A stretch of 64,000 nucleotides of DNA from positions 12,501-76,500 of the forward strand of contig NZ_QVMV01000012.1 of the NCBI RefSeq assembly GCF_003417465.1. Reading direction: 5' to 3'. This DNA is from Wenzhouxiangella sp. 15190 (GTDB lineage: Bacteria > Pseudomonadota > Gammaproteobacteria > Xanthomonadales > Wenzhouxiangellaceae). Below, piece after piece: positions 1 through 11,146 of this stretch. The translations under genes and the position numbers were made by a program. The notes below the pieces were generated by a model, which saw nothing but the letters and a program-made list of their open reading frames with translations, made no database searches and had not been told where the DNA came from. The stretch's first letter is position 1. The number at the start of each line of letters is the position of its first letter.

Positions 1-37
1 CAGGAGGTCGGCGGTTCGATCCCGCCTGGCTCCACCA
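1..37 (+). tRNA. tRNA-Ala, 3' part only (window starts inside the gene)
   Basis: The window opens in the anticodon arm. The visible part has a variable loop, a T arm with GGTTCGATCC, and an acceptor strand ending GGCTCCACCA with an encoded CCA. The 3' end resembles that of E. coli tRNA-Ala (UGC), and tRNA-Ala normally sits just before 23S in the 16S-Ile-Ala-23S arrangement. tRNA-Ile would end in GGGCCCACCA. The anticodon is outside the window, so the isotype rests on the 3' half and its location. Confidence 0.85.
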
Positions 38-67
38 TTGTGGTCGGGCCGGTAGTGGGATCCACAA

Positions 68-79
68 GTTCTTTAACAA
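68..79 (+). promoter_or_regulatory. boxA-like antitermination site in the 23S leader
   Basis: GTTCTTTAACAA closely matches the rRNA boxA consensus (GCTCTTTAACAA), which is bound by the NusB/NusE complex so that RNA polymerase reads through long rRNA. It lies between the tRNA and 23S, where spacer boxA elements are usually found. Confidence 0.65.
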
Positions 80-82
80 TCA

Positions 83-200
83 GGAATCTGTTCAAGAGCG
101 TCTTGGACGTTGATCATTTTCAATTTCAATGATCGATGTTCAGTCGTGTCAGCGTAAAGGTTGGGTGTTTGTGTATATTCCTCGAGGCCAGTTGGCTTTG
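83..200 (+). other. Pre-23S leader: left arms of the RNase III processing stem
   Basis: Three blocks here pair with sequence downstream of 23S: 83-102 with 3155-3174 (one mismatch), 141-151 with 3145-3155 (perfect), and 188-216 with 3093-3122, which continues into the mature 23S terminal helix. Together they bring the 23S ends together for RNase III cleavage, as in the classic pre-23S stem. The pairing was found by eye. Confidence 0.8.
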
Positions 201-3106
<2,906 letters not shown>

Positions 3107-3174
3107 CACCAAAGCCAATTGGAGAGTTGACGCTCTCCTTGCGATGACACGACTGACGCTTTTGAACAGATTCC
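3107..3174 (+). other. Post-23S spacer: right arms of the processing stem plus a local hairpin
   Basis: This contains the complements of the leader blocks. A local hairpin (GGAGAG...CTCTCC, 3121-3138) sits between the inner and outer pairings. The rest of the spacer to 5S carries a palindrome at 3237-3259 and a CCGGCC/GGCCGG hairpin near 3268-3282. No tRNA gene is seen between 23S and 5S. Confidence 0.75.
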
Positions 3175-3236
3175 GACTCTCTGCTGCTTGCAGAGGGGTC
3201 CCGGTTGGTCCGGATACGCTCTGCTTAATGCAGGGA

Positions 3237-3259
3237 GATCCCGGATCAGGTCCGGGATC
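3237..3259. repeat. Short palindrome, GATCCCGGA/TCCGGGATC type
   Basis: A perfect 9-bp inverted repeat with a 5-nt loop in the 23S-5S spacer. Related palindromes occur at 7370-7391 and 29365-29386. Such TCCCGGA palindromes are common dispersed intergenic elements in proteobacteria. The function here is unknown. Confidence 0.6.
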
Positions 3260-3296
3260 AACGGGCCCCGGCCTTTGGCCGGTGCACAGTTGAGCT

Positions 3297-3415
3297 TGCC
3301 TGGTGGCAATAGCGGCGTGGAACCACCCGATCCCATCCCGAACTCGGAAGTGAAACGCGCCAGCGCCGATGGTAGTGCGGCATTAGCCGTGCGAGAGTAG
3401 GTCACTGCCAGGCAT
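3297..3415 (+). rRNA. rrf: 5S ribosomal RNA
   Basis: The gene starts TGCCTGGTGGC and ends CTGCCAGGCAT, with conserved interior CCGAACTCGGAAGTGAAACGC and GCGCCGATGGTAGTG. The 5' and 3' ends pair (TGCCTGGC/GCCAGGCA) as in all bacterial 5S. The length of about 119 nt is normal. Confidence 0.97.
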
Positions 3416-3423
3416 TTACACCG

Positions 3424-3461
3424 AAACCCCGGTTACTCAATTAGAGTGCCGGGGTTTTTTT
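3424..3461 (+). terminator. Intrinsic terminator of the rRNA operon
   Basis: The stem AACCCCGG...CCGGGGTT is followed by a run of seven T residues, 9 nt after the 5S 3' end. It is a strong rho-independent terminator for the plus-strand rrn transcript. Confidence 0.9.
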
Positions 3462-3494
3462 ATGCCTGGGACTCACTAGATGGGCCTGGCAGTG

Positions 3495-3634
3495 CCTACG
3501 GTCACGCGTGGCCGCCCTCTGCGGCAAGGCTCCTTGCGCCTGACGGCGCAAACCGCCTTACCGCGCCGGGCTACGCTGCCAGGCATTTACCCTAGGAACC
3601 CCGTAGCCACTTGTGGTTGCGGGGTTTCTTTTTG
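3495..3634 (+). repeat. 5S-tail repeat unit 1 with its own terminator
   Basis: An approximately 95-bp block (3495-3589) ends in GCTGCCAGGCATTTA, the same sequence as the 5S 3' end and its first downstream bases. It is followed by a second rho-independent hairpin (AACCCCG...CGGGGTT then TTTCTTTTT, 3597-3634). The block is related to a second copy at 3737-3829, sharing CGGTCACGC near the start, a CAAACCGC motif in the middle and the 5S-like tail. It may be a decayed remnant of duplicated 5S ends or a separate dispersed element. No coding gene fits this stretch. Confidence 0.6.
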
Positions 3635-3736
3635 TCTGGATGCCAGCCTCAGCGCCCTGGCAGGCCCCGTCATCTCGGCATCGCGGCTTTCGCGTAAGCG
3701 AATGAAGCGATGTCGTAGGGGCGGATCAGGCCGTGA

Positions 3737-3863
3737 CCAACGGTCACGCACGGGCGGCCTCCAGCGCAGCGCTTCTTGCCCTGTCGGGCAAACCGCACTG
3801 CGCTTCCGGCCTGTGCTGCCAGGCATTTATGCTGTGCGCGCCCCTTCGGGTCGCGCGATTGTT
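3737..3863 (+). repeat. 5S-tail repeat unit 2 with downstream hairpin
   Basis: This is the second, diverged copy of the unit at 3495. It begins CCAACGGTCACGC and ends GCTGCCAGGCATTTA (3815-3829). A GC-rich hairpin with a TTCG loop follows (GCGCG...CGCGC, 3835-3857), then ATTGTTT, a weaker terminator-like structure. From 3416 to 3952 the region holds only these repeats and terminators; short reading frames there look like noise. Confidence 0.55.
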
Positions 3864-3952
3864 TGAACTCATTAGCTGCTCTAGCGGGCACCGCCACTGT
3901 CTTGTGATGGTGGATGTGGCAAGCTAATTGCTGATTCTCAACACTTCATTCC

Positions 3953-5173
3953 GTGTCCACGCTTCGCTTTGCCATACTTCTGGGTATGACTGTGGCTATC
4001 GGGCCCTTTGCGCTCGATACCTATTTGCCTGCATTTCCCGATATCGCCGCGGACCTGGGCGTGGATCTTCCGGCAGTGGGGAGGACGTTGAGTGTCTACG
4101 TGTTCGCGCTGGGACTGGCCCAGCTGGTGGCCGGGCCCTTGTCCGACCGGTACGGGCGGCGGGTGGTCCTGTTCAGCGGGCTGGCTATCTTTGCCGTTGC
4201 CAGTGTGATGGTCGCCCTGTCCAATAGCCTCGGCGCGATGATGTTGTGGCGAATGGCGCAGGCGATTGGCGGGGCGTGTTGTGCGGTGTCCGTACCGGCG
4301 ATCGTTCGGGACCGAACCCACGGCCAGGCCTCGGCCAGTCTTTTTTCGCTGATCGGCATCGTGATGCTGGTGGCGCCGGCGCTCGCCCCGGCCATCGGAT
4401 CGGCGCTTCTGTACCAGTTCAGCTGGCCGGCGATTTTCGTTTTCCTGGCCGCTTATTCACTGGTCGTTGCGGTCACCCTGCAGCGGTTTCTCTTTCAGAA
4501 TCTTCCCGCAGCCGAAAAGATCCGCACCCCCGTCCACACATTGGTGACCAACTACATCAAGGTCATCGGCCACGGGACCACCATGCGCTTCATTGCCATC
4601 CAGACGCTGGCTTTCAGCGTGATGCTGGTCTTCATCACCCACGCCTCATTCATTTACCAGGACTGGTTCGGGGTTTCGAACCGGATGTTTTCGCTGTTGT
4701 TCGCCGCCAATGTCGCCGCGATGGTAACCGCCAATCTGCTCAACCGCCGGCTGCTCAAGTCCTTCCACTCGACACAGATCCTGCGTGCGGGCTGCGTCAT
4801 CCAGGCCGTGGCCGTGCTGAGCCTGCTGGCAGTGCTGGCGAATGGGGGCGGGCTTCTGTCCGTTGCGCTTTGCCTGGTCGTGACCGGCGGTTGCCTGGGG
4901 GTCATCATTCCGAACAATATTGCCAACGCCCTGGAGTTCTTTCCGAACCTCGGCGGCACGGCCAGCGCACTGCTCGGTGCTACACAGTTTGCGCTGGGTG
5001 GACTGATCAGCGCCCTGTCGACCGTACTCGTGGGCGCCACGCCCCTGCCGGTTGCGCTCGTGATGGCCGCCTGCACGCTTTCCGCGCTGGGCTTCGCGCT
5101 CGGCGCACCGCAAGCCATGCGCAATGCCCTGGACATGCAAGCAACAGCGCGCGAGACCATCGGTCGCATGTAA
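3953..5173 (+). CDS. Bcr/CflA-family multidrug efflux MFS transporter
   Basis: This 406-residue inner-membrane protein probably exports drugs or small metabolites in exchange for protons. It shows the major-facilitator pattern of 12 hydrophobic segments. The N-terminal GPFALDTYLPAFPDI and the motif-A loop GPLSDRYGRR (about residues 63-72) are typical of the Bcr/CflA (DHA1) drug-export branch. A GTG start is chosen: the frame is closed by a TGA 21 nt upstream and translation begins directly before the first membrane segment. It stands alone after the rRNA operon and the next gene is 118 bp downstream. The substrate cannot be read from sequence. Confidence 0.85.
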   Translation: MSTLRFAILLGMTVAIGPFALDTYLPAFPDIAADLGVDLPAVGRTLSVYVFALGLAQLVAGPLSDRYGRRVVLFSGLAIFAVASVMVALSNSLGAMMLWRMAQAIGGACCAVSVPAIVRDRTHGQASASLFSLIGIVMLVAPALAPAIGSALLYQFSWPAIFVFLAAYSLVVAVTLQRFLFQNLPAAEKIRTPVHTLVTNYIKVIGHGTTMRFIAIQTLAFSVMLVFITHASFIYQDWFGVSNRMFSLLFAANVAAMVTANLLNRRLLKSFHSTQILRAGCVIQAVAVLSLLAVLANGGGLLSVALCLVVTGGCLGVIIPNNIANALEFFPNLGGTASALLGATQFALGGLISALSTVLVGATPLPVALVMAACTLSALGFALGAPQAMRNALDMQATARETIGRM

Positions 5174-5291
5174 AACAATCACGCCGCGCCATATTCACGA
5201 TGTCCAGTCGCCAACTACGTACTCCCCCTGATGGACAGCCTGCCGGGCCGATCCGCTAAGCTGTCATCTGAGCACATCACCGGGCAAGCCC

Positions 5292-5816
5292 ATGGGAGTC
5301 ACCGTTGCAGCAATCGCGCTTCTACTCGGCACCCTGGCTCATGCCGAGGCGCCTTCGTCCTTTACGCTGGACGACCTCGAGGGCAGGAGCCACAACCTGC
5401 CCGATGAGCAGGAAGGCATCGGCATCTACCTCTTCTGGGCCAGCTGGTGCCCGTATTGCCAGGCCCTGATGCCGCATATCCAGAGCCTGCGGGACGAATA
5501 CGGTGAACGCGTTACCATCTACGCCCTCAACTTCCGTGACGAGAAGGATCCGTCACACTTGATCGAGGAAAACGGTTTCGACTTCATCGTCTTTCCGGAT
5601 GCCGACGAGGTGGCCGACGACTGGGGCGTCCATGGAACGCCCGGCCTGTTCATCATTGACGAGTCCGGGGGCGTCCGGTTCAACCTGTACGACGTCGTCA
5701 CGGAAGATCCCCCCGGATACGAGGACCTCGGCCACGCCCAGAAAGCCGCGCGACGTGCACCGTTCTGGGCGGCGCGAATCCGCGAAGCGCTCGATTCGCT
5801 CACCGACTCCGATTAA
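5292..5816 (+). CDS. TlpA-like periplasmic thioredoxin-family protein
   Basis: A 174-residue exported thioredoxin-fold protein. Residues 1-18 form a signal peptide ending AHA. The redox motif W-C-P-Y-C is at residues 52-56, inside FWASWCPYC. The cis-proline follows a GTPG segment (HGTPGLFIID) as in TlpA/ResA proteins. It probably reduces or oxidises cysteines of a periplasmic client. No cytochrome-maturation or dsb partner is adjacent, so the client is unknown. It converges with the symporter gene that follows. Confidence 0.8.
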   Translation: MGVTVAAIALLLGTLAHAEAPSSFTLDDLEGRSHNLPDEQEGIGIYLFWASWCPYCQALMPHIQSLRDEYGERVTIYALNFRDEKDPSHLIEENGFDFIVFPDADEVADDWGVHGTPGLFIIDESGGVRFNLYDVVTEDPPGYEDLGHAQKAARRAPFWAARIREALDSLTDSD

Positions 5817-5886
5817 TGGTTTCTAGATGCGTTCGGCGTCCGGATGGAAACTAAAGATCCATGGACATATGCCGTTCACCCTTTGC

Positions 5887-7194
5887 TTACGTTTTCTGCT
5901 CGCCGGGCTCGGTTACGGACGGCTGAATCTCGAGCGAATTGAAACGATCGCGATCGAGTTCGCCTTCGCTGTTGGCCACGATGCAGGTGACGGTGGCGTC
6001 GCCAGTGACGTTGACCGCGGTTCGTGTCATGTCCAGCAGGCGATCGACGCCCAGGATCAGGGCGATCCCTTCGGTGGGCAGGCCGACCTGGCCAAGTACC
6101 CCGGCCAGCAGGATGAGACCCACGCCCGGTACGCCGGCCGCGCCGATCGAGGCCATGACGACCATGAAGATCACCATCAAGTACTGCGTCAGCGACAGAT
6201 CCACACCGTAGTACTGGGCGATGAAGCCCACGGCGATGCCCTGCATGATGGCCGTGCCGTCCATGTTGATGGTCGCGCCCAGCGGGACGGTGAACGAGCT
6301 GATTCGGTTACTGGCGCCCAGGCGCTCCTGCACCGCCCTGAGGGTGACGGGGATCGTTGCGCCCGACGAGGCGGTCGAGAAGGCGAAGGCCATCACGTCG
6401 CGGAACTGGCGATAGAAGGTGATTGGGCTCAGCCCGGTGAATGTCTTGAGTAGCAGCGGATAGACCACGGCCGCGTGAACGATCAGCATCCCCATCACCA
6501 GGAACACGTATTTGAGTACACCCGCGAAAGTACCCCAGCCCGTGGTCGCCGCCATGCCGGCGATCAACGCGAACACCCCGTAGGGGGCAATCAGCATGAC
6601 GATGCCGACGAGCTTCATGACCACCTCCATGAAGTCGGTGAAGAACTCACCGATCCGCCTGCCGGACTCGCCAGCGAAGGACATGGCCAGGCCCAGCAGG
6701 ATGGAGAAGATGATGATCGGCAGCATGTTGCCTTCGGCCATCGCCTCCACCGGGTTGCTTGGCACCAGGTCGATCAGCACCTGTGCAAAGGATGGTGCCT
6801 CGGAGATTTCCGGTGTTTCCATGCCCACGGGACTCGCGCCGACCCCGGTCTGGAAGACCATGCCGGCCAGCAGCGCGAGCACGATGGCGATGCAGGTGGT
6901 GATCAAATACAGCCCGATCGCCTTCGAACTGACCCGGCCCAGGCTTTTCGGGTCCGCCAGGGACGCGACGCCGGATATGAGCGAAACGAACACGATGGGC
7001 ACGATCAACATGCTGAGAAAACGCACGAACATCTCACCAACGACTTCGAACAAGCCGTCAACCAGCCATTTCTGAATCCAGCCCACCTCGCCGAGGAAGA
7101 GATTGATCACCAGGCCCGTGATCAGGCCCAGAACCAGGGCAAGGAGAATTTGCGTGCTCAGCTTGTGATGATCGAAGCGATATTCCTGGGTCAT
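5887..7194 (-). CDS. Dicarboxylate/amino acid:cation symporter (DAACS family, GltP/DctA-like)
   Basis: This 435-residue inner-membrane transporter couples uptake of glutamate, aspartate or C4-dicarboxylates to sodium or protons. Family features are visible: an N-terminal LVLGLITGLVIN helix, the serine-rich FSTASSGATIP hairpin, the substrate/cation motif NMDGT, and a C-terminal DRLLDMTRTAVNVTGD segment. Length matches the family (about 420-440). The DRLLDMTRTAVN form leaves both glutamate/aspartate and dicarboxylate specificity possible. It is transcribed alone, convergent with the TlpA-like gene and divergent from glnS. Confidence 0.88.
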   Translation of the reverse strand: MTQEYRFDHHKLSTQILLALVLGLITGLVINLFLGEVGWIQKWLVDGLFEVVGEMFVRFLSMLIVPIVFVSLISGVASLADPKSLGRVSSKAIGLYLITTCIAIVLALLAGMVFQTGVGASPVGMETPEISEAPSFAQVLIDLVPSNPVEAMAEGNMLPIIIFSILLGLAMSFAGESGRRIGEFFTDFMEVVMKLVGIVMLIAPYGVFALIAGMAATTGWGTFAGVLKYVFLVMGMLIVHAAVVYPLLLKTFTGLSPITFYRQFRDVMAFAFSTASSGATIPVTLRAVQERLGASNRISSFTVPLGATINMDGTAIMQGIAVGFIAQYYGVDLSLTQYLMVIFMVVMASIGAAGVPGVGLILLAGVLGQVGLPTEGIALILGVDRLLDMTRTAVNVTGDATVTCIVANSEGELDRDRFNSLEIQPSVTEPGEQKT

Positions 7195-7369
7195 GGAATC
7201 GATTCCGGTTGTTCGGGATGCGCAGACTGTAGCGTACCGGACCGGGGTGGTCTACCGTGCTTCTGGGTTCGGGGCAAGATTGTCGTCCCGGAAATTGCGC
7301 AGCGATTGTCCGGGGCCTCGCATGGTGCAGGTGCCAGTGCGTCGGGCCGTGCCGGCGTTTATGTGCGGG

Positions 7370-7391
7370 GTCCCGGATCGTGGTCCGGGAC
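7370..7391. repeat. Short palindrome, GTCCCGGA/TCCGGGAC type
   Basis: An 8-bp perfect inverted repeat with a 6-nt loop in the 299-bp space between the symporter start and glnS. It is related to those at 3237-3259 and 29365-29386. The rest of that space shows only the glnS -10 box. Confidence 0.55.
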
Positions 7392-7458
7392 GACGCTTCG
7401 CGTTGGTTCGAGGCACTGTTCCAAGCTCAAGAGGATATGGGCCGAGCCGCTTGACCGG

Positions 7459-7464
7459 TATAAT
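7459..7464 (+). promoter_or_regulatory. Predicted -10 box of glnS
   Basis: A perfect TATAAT. The -35 region is not convincing. Transcription would begin near 7471, which excludes an in-frame ATG at 7467 and supports the start of glnS at 7494. Confidence 0.6.
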
Positions 7465-7493
7465 GCGTGGCTCAGATCAATTGTGCCGATCCC

Positions 7494-9194
7494 ATGACCA
7501 GCGATAGCCCAGCCCCGCCGACCAACTTCATCCGCAACCGGATTCGCAAGGAACTGGACGCGGGTCAGTACGATGAAATCGTCACCCGCTTCCCGCCGGA
7601 GCCCAACGGCTATCTGCACCTGGGTCACGCCAAGTCCATCGTGCTCAACTTCAGCCTGGCCGAGGAGTTCGGCGGCTACACCAACCTGCGCTTCGACGAC
7701 ACCAACCCCGCCAAGGAAGAGCAGCGCTATGCCGATGCCATCAAGGAAGACGTCGCCTGGCTGGGCTTCGAGTGGAAGAACGAGTGCTACGCGTCCGACT
7801 ACTTCGAGACGCTTTACGGGTATGCACTCCATCTGATCGACAACGGCCTGGCCTATATTGATGGCCAGGACGCCGACGCCATCAGGGAGCAGCGCGGCAC
7901 GCTGACCGAGCCGGGCACGCCCAGCCCCGACCGCGACCGCGACCCGGCCGAGAGCCGGGAGCTGTTCGAACGCATGCGCGCGGGTGAGTTCGAGGACGGT
8001 GCCTACGTGCTGCGCGCGAAGATCGATATGGCAGCGGCCAACATCAACCTGCGCGACCCGGTCATCTACCGTATTCGGCACAAGACCCATCCCCGCACCG
8101 GCGATAAATGGTGCATCTACCCCAGCTACGACTTCGCCCACGGCCAGTCCGATGCCATCGAGCACATCACCCACTCGCTGTGCACGCTCGAGTTCGAGGA
8201 CCATCGCCCGCTCTACGACTGGCTGATCGAGCACTTGCCGGTGCCATCGCGCCCCTATCAGATCGAGTTCTCGCGCCTCAATCTGGACTTTACCGTTCTG
8301 TCCAAGCGTAAGCTGACCCGCCTGGTCGACGAGGGCCATGTCGACGGCTGGGACGACCCCCGCATGCCGACCATTGCCGGCATTCGCCGCCGTGGTTTCA
8401 CGCCCGCATCCATTCGCCATTTCTGCAACGAGATCGGCGTGACCAAGTCCGAGAGCATCATTCCATTCGGTGCACTCGAGCGAAACCTCAGGGATGATCT
8501 CAACATGCGTGCGCCGCGCCGCATGGCGGTCCTACGCCCGCTCAAGCTCGTACTGACCAATTTCCCCGAGGGCGAGACCGAGTGGGTCGAAGCTGCCAAC
8601 CATCCGCAGGACCCGGACATGGGCACGCGCAAGGTTCCGCTTACGCGTGAGCTCTACATCGAGCAAGATGATTTCATGGAAGAGGCGCCGAAGAAGTTCT
8701 TCCGGCTCAAGCCCGGCGGCGAGGTCCGCCTGCGCAACGCCTTCATCATCCAGTGCGATGAAGTACTCAAGGACGAGGCCGGCAACGTGGTCGAACTGCG
8801 TTGCAGCTTCGATCCCGAAACGCGGTCGGGCCAGCCCGGCGCCGACCGCAAGGTCAAGGGCACCATCCACTGGGTTTCGGCCGAGCACGCCGTCAAGTCA
8901 GAAGTGCGCCTCTACGATCGCCTGTTCAACGTGCCCCATCCCGGTGGCGACAAGGAGCAAGACTTCGTCGAGCACCTCAATCCCGAATCGCTCGAAGTGC
9001 TCGAGAACGCGCGTCTCGAACCGGGTATCGAAGCTGCAAGGCCGGGCGAATTCTTCCAGTTCGAACGCCTGGGCTATTTCGTGCCCGATCCCGACACGGC
9101 GCCGGACAAGCCGGTTCTCAATCGCGCCGTGACCCTGCGCGATACCTGGGCCAAGCTCGAAAAGCAGCTGCGTTCGCAAAAGCCCAATACCTAG
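7494..9194 (+). CDS. glnS: Glutamine--tRNA ligase
   Basis: This 566-residue class I aminoacyl-tRNA synthetase charges tRNA-Gln in the cytoplasm. The N-terminus has FIRNRIRKELDAGQY and the HIGH-type motif (PEPNGYLHLGH). The KMSKS-type loop appears as VLSKRKL, and the anticodon-binding beta-barrels fill the C-terminal half. The length is close to E. coli GlnS. The start was chosen by the TATAAT box just upstream and by the position of the first conserved block. A direct glutaminylation route is expected, as in other gammaproteobacteria. A dispersed repeat begins about 100 bp after the stop. Confidence 0.96.
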   Translation: MTSDSPAPPTNFIRNRIRKELDAGQYDEIVTRFPPEPNGYLHLGHAKSIVLNFSLAEEFGGYTNLRFDDTNPAKEEQRYADAIKEDVAWLGFEWKNECYASDYFETLYGYALHLIDNGLAYIDGQDADAIREQRGTLTEPGTPSPDRDRDPAESRELFERMRAGEFEDGAYVLRAKIDMAAANINLRDPVIYRIRHKTHPRTGDKWCIYPSYDFAHGQSDAIEHITHSLCTLEFEDHRPLYDWLIEHLPVPSRPYQIEFSRLNLDFTVLSKRKLTRLVDEGHVDGWDDPRMPTIAGIRRRGFTPASIRHFCNEIGVTKSESIIPFGALERNLRDDLNMRAPRRMAVLRPLKLVLTNFPEGETEWVEAANHPQDPDMGTRKVPLTRELYIEQDDFMEEAPKKFFRLKPGGEVRLRNAFIIQCDEVLKDEAGNVVELRCSFDPETRSGQPGADRKVKGTIHWVSAEHAVKSEVRLYDRLFNVPHPGGDKEQDFVEHLNPESLEVLENARLEPGIEAARPGEFFQFERLGYFVPDPDTAPDKPVLNRAVTLRDTWAKLEKQLRSQKPNT

Positions 9195-9298
9195 GTTCGG
9201 GCGGGCCTAAGCCTCGGTCGCCGGCGGCGGGGGAGTTGCCCCGGTCAGTGCCGGAGGGTTCCGCCGATTCGGATGCGTAGCAGCCGGTTCGTTTGGAT

Positions 9299-9358
9299 CA
9301 TTCGAATTTCGGTCATTCGAATTTGTTTGGTACTTGGTACTTGGAATTTGGGGTTTTC
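9299..9358. repeat. TTCGAA-family dispersed repeat, copy 1 (half element)
   Basis: An A/T-rich stretch with TTCGAATTTCG, ATTCGAATTTGTTTGG and tandem TACTTGG copies. It matches one arm of the longer elements at 14902, 16726 and 28134. It lies between glnS and the convergent lipoprotein gene. The composition is clearly lower in GC than the neighbouring genes. Confidence 0.65.
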
Positions 9359-9413
9359 CGAGCACGGTCATGCTCCCAAACGAGGGCGAACTCCGGATTC
9401 CCCACTGCCATCC

Positions 9414-10094
9414 CTATAGCGGTTCCGCCAACCGACAGCCATCGAAGTCGGGATGGCCGCGAACGAAATACACGTTGACGGCGGGGTCGGTGTCCAGGGG
9501 TGGTTCCAGTGACCAATCGGCGCCGCCGGCAGTCGTCATGCCGTAGCCCGCACCGCTCGGCACCCAATCACCGTACTCGCTGCCGGCATCGACCGGCGTG
9601 TAGTCGTCTTCCCATTGCTGCCGCTCCAGCCGATAGCTGCGGTCGACCCGCAGGAACAGCTTGAGGAGCCGGGCATTGCAGGTGCCGGCCAGGTGCGCAT
9701 GCACCTTCAGCTTCGGTTTGTGCTCCGGTGCGGGCAGATGGATGTAGATGCCCAGGTTGCCGGCGGTGAAATGGTGGTTGCCGTAGTCCTCGGGTTCGAT
9801 GCGGATCGACTCACCGGGTGCGGCCAGCAGGGCTTCGAGTTCCTGCGCACGGTTGAAGGCGGAAGCGCTGTCGCCGTGGACGATCACCGTTTCGGCCACT
9901 TCCAGCCCGCCGGGCGTTTCGGCGTAGGTGATTCGGTGGCGGTAGCCGGCGGCCTCGAGTTGCTCACCGAGCGCTCTCACCTCGGGGTGATCGGGCTGAT
10001 TGGAAAAGATGTGCACGGTAATGATGTCGGCCGGTCGCGTGGCGCAGGCGGCCACGATGACCGCCAGCGTCAACGCGATAAGCCCTCGCGCCAT
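9414..10094 (-). CDS. Putative lipoprotein of unknown function
   Basis: A 226-residue protein with a lipoprotein signal peptide: a hydrophobic stretch and the lipobox VAAC, cysteine near residue 17. The mature part begins with a short fold (ITVHIFSNQP...) that may be a sporulation-related-repeat or LytR-C-like module, but I do not recognise the family. The ATG at 10094 shares one base with the hemE stop (TGATG); a GTG one codon earlier is also possible. It is the last gene of aroK-aroB-hemE and should be co-translated with hemE. It is probably anchored to the outer or inner membrane. Confidence 0.75.
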   Translation of the reverse strand: MARGLIALTLAVIVAACATRPADIITVHIFSNQPDHPEVRALGEQLEAAGYRHRITYAETPGGLEVAETVIVHGDSASAFNRAQELEALLAAPGESIRIEPEDYGNHHFTAGNLGIYIHLPAPEHKPKLKVHAHLAGTCNARLLKLFLRVDRSYRLERQQWEDDYTPVDAGSEYGDWVPSGAGYGMTTAGGADWSLEPPLDTDPAVNVYFVRGHPDFDGCRLAEPL

Positions 10095-11146
10095 CACTTC
10101 TTGCGGCTGTACTCGCGCACGGTTTCGACCAGCACCGACACGTGCTCGGGCGGGACGTCGGGCGTGATGCCGTGGCCCAGGTTGAAGATGTGGCCCGGGC
10201 CGCTGCCGAAGCTGTCGAGCACACGTTTCGCTTCTTCGGCGATGACTTCGGGGTTGGTCAGCAATACCGCCGGGTCGAGGTTGCCCTGCAGGGCAACCCG
10301 GTCACCCACGCGTACGCGCGCCTCGGACAGATCCAGCGTCCAGTCCACGCCCAGCCCGGTGCAGCCGGTCTCGGCCAGTTTTTCGAGATGCTGGCCGCAG
10401 CCCTTGCCGAACAGGATCACCGGCGTGTCCGGGCAGGACGCCTTGAGTTTCTCGACGATACGCTGCTGCGAGGCGAGCGAGAACTTCTCGTAGAGCCGCG
10501 GCGAGAGCGCGCCGCCCCAGGAGTCGAACACCATCAGCGCGTCGGCCCCGGCGGTCACCTGGGCAGCCAGGTAATCGGCGGTGGCGTCGGCCAGGTGGTT
10601 CATCAGCCGCCCGGCCGCTTCGGGCTCGGCCAGCAGCATTTTCTTGGCGCGGGCGAAGTCCTTGCTGCCCTTGCCCTCGATCATGTAGGTGGCCACGGTC
10701 CAGGGGCTGCCGGCGAAACCGATCAGCGGTGTGTTCGCGGGCAGCGATTCGCGGATCATCCGCACCGCGTCCATGACGTAGCCGGTGTCGTCTTCCGGGT
10801 CGGGCATGGGAAGCGCGTCGATGTCGGCCACCGTGCGAACCGGATGCTCGAAGTACGGCCCCTCGCCGGGCCTGAAGCCCAGGCCGCGGCCCATCACGTG
10901 CGGCAGGATCAGGATGTCGGAAAACAGGATGGCGGCATCGAAGCCGTAGCGCTCGATTGGCTGCAGCGTGACCTCGCAGGCCAGTTCGGGTGTGCCGGCG
11001 AGCTTGAGGAAACTGCCCGCCTTCTCGCGGGTGGCGAGATATTCGGGCAGGTAGCGGCCGGCCTGGCGCATCAGCCAGATCGGGGTGCGCTCGACGGATT
11101 CGCGCCGTAGCGCGCGCATGAGAAGAGAATCGGATCTTGGGGTCAT
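10094..11146 (-). CDS. hemE: Uroporphyrinogen decarboxylase
   Basis: This 350-residue cytosolic enzyme converts uroporphyrinogen III to coproporphyrinogen III, removing four acetate carboxyls on the way to heme. The signature block P(I)WLMRQAGRYLPEY is at residues 22-36. FSDILILP with its catalytic aspartate and the GFAGSPWT segment follow. Length is typical. Its ATG overlaps the aroB stop by 4 bp, so it is translationally coupled to the shikimate genes. A second heme gene, hemG, lies in this window at 33.7 kb. Confidence 0.97.
   Translation of the reverse strand: MTPRSDSLLMRALRRESVERTPIWLMRQAGRYLPEYLATREKAGSFLKLAGTPELACEVTLQPIERYGFDAAILFSDILILPHVMGRGLGFRPGEGPYFEHPVRTVADIDALPMPDPEDDTGYVMDAVRMIRESLPANTPLIGFAGSPWTVATYMIEGKGSKDFARAKKMLLAEPEAAGRLMNHLADATADYLAAQVTAGADALMVFDSWGGALSPRLYEKFSLASQQRIVEKLKASCPDTPVILFGKGCGQHLEKLAETGCTGLGVDWTLDLSEARVRVGDRVALQGNLDPAVLLTNPEVIAEEAKRVLDSFGSGPGHIFNLGHGITPDVPPEHVSVLVETVREYSRKK

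Noticed and set aside
3495-3863. A small CRISPR or REP cluster at the 5S repeats
   Set aside because: Only two diverged units and no regular spacers or associated genes; the repeat ends in the 5S tail, so it is better explained as a 5S-end remnant or dispersed element.
5827-7497. Long plus-strand reading frames opposite the symporter gene
   Set aside because: They are antisense to a clear membrane-transporter gene, have no family pattern, and follow the usual high-GC shadow composition (many Arg, Gly, His, Asp).
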